A program made the position numbers and the translations under genes. A DNA stretch of 64,000 nucleotides. It comes from Xanthomonas arboricola pv. populi (GTDB taxonomy: Bacteria > Pseudomonadota > Gammaproteobacteria > Xanthomonadales > Xanthomonadaceae). The first letter of the stretch is position 1, and the number at the start of each line of letters is the position of its first letter. Below, piece by piece: positions 58,117 through 64,000 of the stretch. The notes under the pieces were generated by a model. It ran no database searches and was not told the origin of the DNA. It worked only from the letters and a program-made list of their open reading frames with translations. The stretch spans positions 532,975 to 596,974 of the forward strand of contig NZ_MDEB01000002.1 in assembly GCF_002939945.1 (NCBI RefSeq), written 5' to 3'.

Positions 58117-60033
58117 ATGATCGACTCCACCCGCTATCCGCGCCTGTCCCGCATCCAGACCCCCGACGATCTGCGCACTTTCGACGAGGCCGATCTCACC
58201 GCGATCGCCGAAGAACTGCGTGCCTACCTCATCGAATCGGTGGGCAAGAGCGGCGGGCATTTTGCGGCCGGCCTGGGCGTGATCGAACTCACCGTCGCCC
58301 TGCACTACCTGTATCAGACCCCGGTCGATCAGCTGGTGTGGGATGTGGGCCATCAGACCTACCCGCACAAGATCCTCACCGGCCGCCGCGACCAGATCCA
58401 CACGGTCAAGCAGAAGGACGGCGTGGCGCCGTTCCCCAAGCGCGAAGAGAGCGTCTACGACACCTTCGGCGTCGGTCATTCCTCGACCTCGATCTCGGCC
58501 GCGCTGGGCATGGCGATCGCCGCGCAGTGCAATGGCGACGAGCGCAAGGTGGTGGCGGTGATCGGCGACGGCGCGATGACCGCGGGCATGGTCTACGAGG
58601 CGCTCAATCATGCCGGCGGCATGGACCCGGAGCCGAACCTGCTGGTGATCCTCAACGACAACCGCATGTCGATCTCCGAAGCGGTGGGCGGGCTGACCAA
58701 GATGCTGGGGCGTGCCAGCGGCAGCCGCACCCTCAACGCCATCCGCGAGGGCGGCAAGAAGATCCTCGGCGACAAGAAGAACAACCCCACCGCGCGGTTC
58801 GTGCGGCGCTGGGAAGAACACTGGAAAGGCATGTTCGTGCCGTCCACGCTGTTCGAGGAAATGGGCTTCCACTACACCGGCCCGATCGACGGCCACGACC
58901 TGCCCGGCCTGGTCGGCGCACTGAAGACCCTGAAGACGCTCAAGGGCCCGCAGCTACTGCATGTCATCACCACCAAGGGCAAGGGTTACGAGCTGGCCGA
59001 AGGCGACCAGATCGGTTACCACGCCGTGGGTCCGTTCGACCCGAGCAAGGGCCTGGTCGCCAAGGCCGGCGCCAAGAAGCCGACCTATACCGATGTCTTC
59101 AGCGACTGGGTCTGCGACATGGCCGCGGCCGAGCCCAAGCTGCTGGTGATCACTCCGGCGATGCGCGAAGGCTCCGGGTTGGTGCGTTTCAGCAAGGAAT
59201 ATCCGCAGCGCTATTTCGACGTGGCGATCGCCGAGCAACACGCGGTGACGCTGGCCGCCGGCATGGCGACCCAGGGCGCCAAACCGGTGGTGGCGATCTA
59301 CTCCACCTTCCTGCAGCGCGGCTACGACCAGCTGGTGCACGACGTCGCGGTGCAGAAGCTCGACGTGCTGTTCGCGATCGACCGCGGCGGCGTGGTCGGC
59401 CCGGATGGCGCCACTCACGCCGGTAACCTGGACCTGAGCTTCCTGCGCTGCGTCCCGCACATGGTGGTGATGGCGCCGGCCGACGAGGCCGAATGCCGTC
59501 AGATGCTGACCACCGGCGTGCGTTACGAAGGCCCGGCGGCAGTGCGCTACCCGCGCGGCACCGGCCCGGGCAGCGCGCTCGACGCATCGCTCACCAGCTT
59601 GCCGATCGGCAAGGCGCAGCTGCGTCATAGCGGCACACGCATCGCCTTGCTGGGTTTCGGCGCAGGCGTGGATGCGGCAGAAGCGGTCGGCCGCGAGCTC
59701 GGCCTGACCGTGGTCAACATGCGCTTCGTCAAACCGCTCGATAAAGCCATGCTGCTGGAGCTGGCCAGCAGCCACGAAGGCTTCGTCACCATCGAAGACA
59801 ACGTCGTTGCCGGCGGCGCCGGTTCCGGCGTGGCAGAACTGCTCAACGCCGAAGCGGTCAGCATGCCGATGCTGCACCTGGGCCTGCCGGACAGCTTCCA
59901 ACACCACGCCAGCCGCGAAGACCTGCTGGCCGAAGCCGGCATCGACCAGGCCGGCATCCGCGCCGCGGTGCTCAAGCGCTGGCCGCAGTTGATGGCAGGC
60001 AAGCCGCCCGCGTTGAATGCCGCTGCAGGCTGA
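58117..60033 (+). CDS. dxs: 1-deoxy-D-xylulose-5-phosphate synthase
   Basis: A 638-residue enzyme making DXP from pyruvate and glyceraldehyde 3-phosphate, the first step of the MEP isoprenoid route. [10 protein letters not shown] carries the conserved His, [20 protein letters not shown] is the thiamine-diphosphate GDG motif, and [17 protein letters not shown] is the transketolase signature. [20 protein letters not shown] was taken as the start (58117); the preceding ATG at 58114 is equally possible and a Shine-Dalgarno sequence is not obvious near either. Confidence 0.96.
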   Translation: MIDSTRYPRLSRIQTPDDLRTFDEADLTAIAEELRAYLIESVGKSGGHFAAGLGVIELTVALHYLYQTPVDQLVWDVGHQTYPHKILTGRRDQIHTVKQKDGVAPFPKREESVYDTFGVGHSSTSISAALGMAIAAQCNGDERKVVAVIGDGAMTAGMVYEALNHAGGMDPEPNLLVILNDNRMSISEAVGGLTKMLGRASGSRTLNAIREGGKKILGDKKNNPTARFVRRWEEHWKGMFVPSTLFEEMGFHYTGPIDGHDLPGLVGALKTLKTLKGPQLLHVITTKGKGYELAEGDQIGYHAVGPFDPSKGLVAKAGAKKPTYTDVFSDWVCDMAAAEPKLLVITPAMREGSGLVRFSKEYPQRYFDVAIAEQHAVTLAAGMATQGAKPVVAIYSTFLQRGYDQLVHDVAVQKLDVLFAIDRGGVVGPDGATHAGNLDLSFLRCVPHMVVMAPADEAECRQMLTTGVRYEGPAAVRYPRGTGPGSALDASLTSLPIGKAQLRHSGTRIALLGFGAGVDAAEAVGRELGLTVVNMRFVKPLDKAMLLELASSHEGFVTIEDNVVAGGAGSGVAELLNAEAVSMPMLHLGLPDSFQHHASREDLLAEAGIDQAGIRAAVLKRWPQLMAGKPPALNAAAG

Positions 60034-60065
60034 GGCCTGCGCTGGTTGCATGCGGCGGGAGTTGC

Positions 60066-60091
60066 GGCAGGCGGTTGCAGAATCGCCTGCC
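60066..60091. terminator. Hairpin after dxs
   Basis: An 8-bp stem GGCAGGCG/CGCCTGCC with a 10-base loop, 32 bases after the dxs stop. It has no T-run. It also lies just beyond the convergent glycosyltransferase gene end (60171). Confidence 0.4.
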
Positions 60092-60170
60092 TATGCCAGT
60101 GGGGCCGTATGCCGCGTGTTGACGCTGATACATTGACGCGAAACGCGACCCGGTCCCGCGCAATAACGTA

Positions 60171-61427
60171 TTAAACCTGCGTCACCGCACCGGTGCGTGC
60201 AAACACCTCCACCAGCCGCACGATGCGCGCCTGCGCATCGATGGCGTGCAGCTCTGTCTGCAATCCACGCACGCCCGCTGGCAGCCCGGTGGTGGCAAGT
60301 GCCTCGCGCAACAGCGCAGGCAGACCATCCAGCTCGCGCAGCCACAACGCCGCACCTGCGCGCTGCAGGCGCGCGGCATGGTCGAACTGATCGTAATCCA
60401 GCGGATAGACGATCGACGGCAGTCCCGCAGCCAGGCAGGCATACAGGATGCCGGCACCGCCATGATGGACGACCAGATCGTAGCGATGCAGCTGCTGCGC
60501 GTAGTCCACGTACGGCAGACGCTGGTAGTTGCCGTGCGTCTGCGCTGGCGGGGCGGCGGTATCGCCATCGCTGAAATGGAAGATCACCTGCGGAAGCTGC
60601 ACCGCCACGGCACGCAGCACCTGGTCCATCCGCTGCTTGACCCATTGCAGATGCGTGCCCAGCGTCACCAGCACATGCCGACGCCCGGAGACGAACTGCG
60701 GCGGCGCAACCGTCGCTGGCGGCGTGCACAGCTGCGGCCCGACGAAGCGCACCGCCGCCGGCCAGCGCCGTGCCAACTCGAACGACGGCAACCCCAGGGC
60801 CAGGATGCAGTGCGGCGAATACACCGCCTCGCTGCGGTCGCTGCGATAGATCGCCGGCAATCCGGATGCGCGCATCCGACGGCGATAACACAGGTGCAGG
60901 CTCCGTTTGAATCCACGCGTCAGCCGCCGCGCCATCGCCTGCCAGATCCGCTGCGCTGCCGTGGATGGCGGAAGCAGGCCGCCGAAATACGCCGGAGGCC
61001 CGTCGCCGGTTTCGATCACGCATGGCGACGGCATGCTGCTCCACCAGGCGATGCCCATCGCCTGCGCCGCCAATCCCGCGCTGGGCAAGGTGAAATCGGC
61101 GATCACCAGGTCCGGCCTGTGGTCGCGCCAGCGCTGCCGTACCGCATCGCCCACCCGCGCCATCAGACCAAGCGCGCTGTGCAGCTGTCGGCGCAGCCGC
61201 AAGGGATTGTGGCCCACCGCATGCGGCGGATTGGCGATGTCGAGCAAGTGTCGGTCGGCTTGCGCATCCAGCACGCCGACGCCGCTCAGCCCGCAGGCAT
61301 GGATGCGCGCCAGCGCCGCCGGCGTGCTGATGACGTGGACCTCGTGATGTGGCGCCAACTGCCGGGCGATCGCCAGGATCGGATGCAGATGCCCGCTATA
61401 CGGCGGCGCGATCAGATCAATGCGCAT
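60171..61427 (-). CDS. GT1-type glycosyltransferase (MGT/CrtX-like)
   Basis: A 418-residue GT-B enzyme. The N-terminal APPYSGHLHPILAIARQL is the acceptor-side motif. The C-terminal HHGGAGILYACLAAGLPSIVYPLDYDQFDHA is the nucleotide-sugar site of the UGT/MGT family in pieces. It probably adds a sugar to a lipid, terpenoid or polyketide. It is the last gene of the operon and overlaps the upstream gene by 11 bases. The start at 61427 gives the family start MRIDLIAPP. Confidence 0.87.
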   Translation of the reverse strand: MRIDLIAPPYSGHLHPILAIARQLAPHHEVHVISTPAALARIHACGLSGVGVLDAQADRHLLDIANPPHAVGHNPLRLRRQLHSALGLMARVGDAVRQRWRDHRPDLVIADFTLPSAGLAAQAMGIAWWSSMPSPCVIETGDGPPAYFGGLLPPSTAAQRIWQAMARRLTRGFKRSLHLCYRRRMRASGLPAIYRSDRSEAVYSPHCILALGLPSFELARRWPAAVRFVGPQLCTPPATVAPPQFVSGRRHVLVTLGTHLQWVKQRMDQVLRAVAVQLPQVIFHFSDGDTAAPPAQTHGNYQRLPYVDYAQQLHRYDLVVHHGGAGILYACLAAGLPSIVYPLDYDQFDHAARLQRAGAALWLRELDGLPALLREALATTGLPAGVRGLQTELHAIDAQARIVRLVEVFARTGAVTQV

Positions 61428-62028
61428 GTTCCCTCCCCTGCACTGCCTGCTCGAGCTGCGCGATAAAGGCCAGGCAATCGGCCAGCACCGTCGCATCGCG
61501 CAGATAGTCCATATGCCCGCACGCAGGGGTCAGATCTGGCGCACCGCCGAACAGCGTGCGCGAGATCCAGTCGCCGCTGCCCTGGACGAGACGCAGCTGT
61601 CCGAACGGCGCAGGCGCACTGCACACCGGGCCATAGGCGAACACCGCAAGACGCGCGCGCAGCGCTTGCGGCAGTTGTAACCCTGTCAGCAACTGCAGGC
61701 CACAACTGCCGGCCAACAGCACCGTCGTCGGCGCCTGCTCCAGCAGCGCCACCACGCGCATGCGATCGGCAGCCGCAACGCGTGCGGCGCGCGCTGCCAG
61801 ATACTGGCGCGCGTTGGAGACGCTGGCGCGCCACAGCGGTGTGCGCCGGTGCGGTGGGCCCGCGGAGCGATACGGATAATTGCAGTCGATCAGCCGCCGG
61901 CCCGCGCCGTGTAGCTGCTGCAGAAACTGCCGTTGTTCCCCGCTCAACGCGCAGCGCTCCGGATCGCTTTGCCCGGTGAGGAAGGCAATCTGCAGAGTGG
62001 CGCCGTCAGTCCGCACGAAAACGCCCAT
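61417..62028 (-). CDS. Alpha/beta-hydrolase-like protein of glycosyltransferase operon
   Basis: A 203-residue protein. VLLAGSCGLQLL fits a nucleophile elbow (G-S-C-G), and ACGHMDYLRD near the end fits the catalytic His of the alpha/beta-hydrolase fold; QGSGDWIS may supply the acid. The family assignment is my reading of these motifs only. It overlaps the glycosyltransferases on both sides, so it likely acts on the same compound, perhaps as an esterase or acyltransferase. Confidence 0.6.
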   Translation of the reverse strand: MGVFVRTDGATLQIAFLTGQSDPERCALSGEQRQFLQQLHGAGRRLIDCNYPYRSAGPPHRRTPLWRASVSNARQYLAARAARVAAADRMRVVALLEQAPTTVLLAGSCGLQLLTGLQLPQALRARLAVFAYGPVCSAPAPFGQLRLVQGSGDWISRTLFGGAPDLTPACGHMDYLRDATVLADCLAFIAQLEQAVQGREHAH

Positions 62029-63175
62029 CCGGCAACACGCGATAACGCCGGGTGCGCCAGCGGATCGTGCGCACCAGCGCAGCATGCAGCAGATGCAGCG
62101 GCTGCAGGCACTCCGCAACAACCGACAGCAGCGGACGGTGGCGCACCGCGCCGGTCACCCGCCATTGCACCAGGCACAGCAGCAGCGCACGCAGCAGCAC
62201 GATGCACAGCACACAGGCCACTACCGGCCAGCTCGCCTGCAGGCAGGCGAAGGCCAGCAAGGCCAGCAGCAACAACGGCGGCAGCCCCTGCAGCAGGCCG
62301 ATGGCCAGGCCCACGCCCACTGTCTGCCGACGCAGCAGGATCGACGCGAACAGCATCCATCGGTGCATCTGGCGCGCGTAGCTGGCCAGATCCGGCATCG
62401 CGGTGCGCATCGCCACCGGCGCGATGGATTGGTGCAGTCGCCCGCCGCGCTCACGCACCAACGTGGCAACGGCCAGATCGTCGGTGAGCTGCTGCAGTAA
62501 CGCGGCAAACCCGCCCCAGGCGCGCAGTTGCTCGGTCCGCGCGGCATAGCACATGCCGTTGATGGTCAGCGGCGCGGCGAACGGCAGCCAACCCAGATAG
62601 GTCAGTGCCGCGTTGTTGTTGACGAACTGCGACAACAGCCGGCCTGCCAGCGTGGTGCTGTCCTGGTAGTACGGCAATGCGGTGACCACATCTGCGTCGG
62701 TCAGATCCTGCAACAAGCGTGCGAGCGCATCACTGCTCAACTGTGCATCGTCGTCGAGGATCAGGCTGACCGGCGCGCGCACATGCGCCAGCGCGTGGTC
62801 GAGCTTCCAGGCCTTGGGGTTGATGCCGGCTGGCGCGGCCGGCACCTGCATGCGCTCGATGCGGACATGCGGATGCAGTGCGACCAAGGCGTCGGCAACG
62901 GTATTTCCCGGGATATCGTCTGCATCCAGCAACCAGACAAACTGCGCGTCGGACAACGCTTGCAGATTGGCGGCAAGCACCTGCTGCAAATGCGCATCGC
63001 CACCCAGCACGGGCTGCAGAATCGCCACCTCCGCCGGGGTTGCGTTGGCGCCACCCGGTGGCCGCGCACGCGCACCACGCATCACCCACAGCACCGCAGC
63101 CGTCTTGACCGTCAGCACCGCCAGATAGGCAGCTGCCAGTCCCAGGACGACTACGCCCACTGCGCCGCCTGCCAA
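62006..63175 (-). CDS. GT2/GT21-type membrane glycosyltransferase (ceramide glucosyltransferase-like)
   Basis: A 389-residue membrane protein. An N-terminal membrane helix precedes the GT-A domain with DADD, LDDDA and RQMHRW, the D...D...(Q/R)xxRW set of ceramide glucosyltransferases. Two or three hydrophobic segments follow. It likely transfers a sugar to a lipid at the inner membrane. It overlaps the epimerase-type gene by 25 bases and the next gene by 23. Confidence 0.85.
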   Translation of the reverse strand: MAGGAVGVVVLGLAAAYLAVLTVKTAAVLWVMRGARARPPGGANATPAEVAILQPVLGGDAHLQQVLAANLQALSDAQFVWLLDADDIPGNTVADALVALHPHVRIERMQVPAAPAGINPKAWKLDHALAHVRAPVSLILDDDAQLSSDALARLLQDLTDADVVTALPYYQDSTTLAGRLLSQFVNNNAALTYLGWLPFAAPLTINGMCYAARTEQLRAWGGFAALLQQLTDDLAVATLVRERGGRLHQSIAPVAMRTAMPDLASYARQMHRWMLFASILLRRQTVGVGLAIGLLQGLPPLLLLALLAFACLQASWPVVACVLCIVLLRALLLCLVQWRVTGAVRHRPLLSVVAECLQPLHLLHAALVRTIRWRTRRYRVLPDGRFRAD

Positions 63176-64000
63176 CGCACGAATGCCTCGATACCCTGTT
63201 CCAGACTGACGCTGGGAGGCCCGAGATCGGCGAGCGTGCGTCGTGGATCGAAGGTCTTGGAATAGGCGAACGCGCCCACGCCAAAGCGGGTGATCGGCGG
63301 TTCACCGCGCAGGCGCAGCACGCGATATGCCGCCTCCACCACGCTGGCCATGCGCAGCGCAGTGGCGATGCGCACCTCGCGTCGCGGCAGCGGCAGCTGC
63401 AGGCGCGTGAGCAGGTCCAGCAACAGCTGCTGCAGATCCACCGGCTGCGCATTGGTGAGGTTGTAGGCCGGCTGCAACTGCGGCGCCGTCGCAGCGCGAT
63501 AGAGGTAATCGCACAGCGTATCGATGTAGATCAGGTCGCCGATCACCGGCTGCGTCTGGCCGACGAAGCGTGGCAGCGCCCCCTTGCGCGCAGCGGCGAT
63601 CACGCGCGGGAACAGCACCGTGTCCCCGGGCCCGAACACCGCACGCGGGCGCAGCACGGAGGTGTCGCCCGGATACGCGTCGAGCAAGGTTTCACCCAGA
63701 TACTTGGTTTGCGCATAGGTGTTGACGAACTGCGGCCCGATCGGGCTCTCTTCGCTGAGGTCGTATTGATGTTCCTCGCGATAAAACACCGAACTGGACG
63801 ACACATACAGCAGACGCGGACAGCCATGGCGCTTGCAGAACGCGATGACGTTGGCGGTGGCCTGGACGTTGTGCCGCTGGAACTGCGCGCGCGTGCCCCA
63901 CGGCGAGGCCAATGCCGCGGCGTGGATCACTACATCCGGCTGCCACTGTAGCGAGAACGGCTGGCTCAGATCGATGCGATGGTAGTTGGGCAGATCGCTG
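63151..64000 (-). CDS. NAD-dependent epimerase/dehydratase, 5' end outside window
   Basis: The frame continues past the window edge, so the N-terminal Gly-rich NAD motif is not seen. The visible part has LLYVSSSSVFY and the active-site YAQTKYLGE (Tyr-x-x-x-Lys), VLRPRAVFGPGDTVLFPRV and the IDTLCDYL segment of 3-beta-HSD/epimerase SDRs. It may act on a sugar nucleotide or a steroid- or polyketide-like ring, and it starts the visible operon with the two glycosyltransferases. Confidence 0.87.
   Translation of the reverse strand, partial: SDLPNYHRIDLSQPFSLQWQPDVVIHAAALASPWGTRAQFQRHNVQATANVIAFCKRHGCPRLLYVSSSSVFYREEHQYDLSEESPIGPQFVNTYAQTKYLGETLLDAYPGDTSVLRPRAVFGPGDTVLFPRVIAAARKGALPRFVGQTQPVIGDLIYIDTLCDYLYRAATAPQLQPAYNLTNAQPVDLQQLLLDLLTRLQLPLPRREVRIATALRMASVVEAAYRVLRLRGEPPITRFGVGAFAYSKTFDPRRTLADLGPPSVSLEQGIEAFVRWQAAQWA

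Overview
The window is GC-rich chromosomal DNA that looks like Xanthomonas (or a very close gammaproteobacterial relative). The basis is the gene content and codon use: ftsY, mutY, yggX and dxs, a hydroxyproline catabolic pair, a LOV hybrid histidine kinase and Xanthomonas-style intergenic repeats. The species assignment is inference from family resemblance; no search was run. A complete-looking lambda-type (siphovirus-like) prophage of about 43.2 kb splits the window.

Left chromosome (1-10189): the 3' part of a hydroxyproline catabolic operon (FAD dehydrogenase and 4-hydroxyproline epimerase) with a divergent PAS-AraC regulator flanked by two similar palindromes. Then come ftsY, a small unknown gene, mutY and yggX, and after them a LOV-domain hybrid kinase, a small methyltransferase and a small unknown gene.

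Prophage (10190-53437): a 52-bp direct repeat marks attL and attR. The right copy lies inside an intact tRNA-Phe gene and the left copy is its orphan 3' part. The left arm carries cargo: two related secreted proteins, one with a JAMM/DUF4329-type metal site and one without, an SRAP protein, small unknowns and a secreted repeat protein. From about 14.4 to 44.9 kb nearly everything reads leftward as one lytic programme. It runs from a Cro-like gene through replication (CHC2/TOPRIM primase, VapE-type ATPase), an array of 8-bp repeats next to the terminase genes, TerS, TerL, a Mor-like regulator, gpW, portal, and a ClpP-protease/capsid fusion. It continues with a lysis cassette placed inside the head genes, neck and tail-tube genes, a G/GT frameshift pair, tape measure and the tail tip up to a J-like protein. 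Many of these genes overlap by 4-5 bases (TGATG or ATGA), which suggests translational coupling. A secreted amidase-like gene with its own orientation and AT-richer DNA sits between the terminase and portal genes.

The immunity region (44.9-46.3 kb) has divergent Cro-like and repressor genes with three copies of an ATAGCNNNGCTAT-like site between them. Two more copies lie 1.2 kb away in front of the rightward early operon, followed by a perfect 15-bp hairpin that pairs with the ribosome binding site of its first gene. That operon (46.3-48.3 kb) is a string of small unknown genes. It is followed by leftward membrane-protein cargo genes, a broken C5-cytosine methyltransferase, a beta-class amino methyltransferase, an excisionase-like gene and the tyrosine integrase. 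The last residues of the integrase are encoded by the tRNA-derived att core and the host sequence beyond it.

Right chromosome (53438-64000): tRNA-Phe, a Blc-type lipocalin, an LEA14-like lipoprotein, an acyl-CoA dehydrogenase, three tandem copies of a 97-bp repeat, an HNH nuclease and dxs. The last part is a leftward four-gene operon of two glycosyltransferases, an alpha/beta-hydrolase-like protein and an NAD-dependent epimerase cut by the window end.
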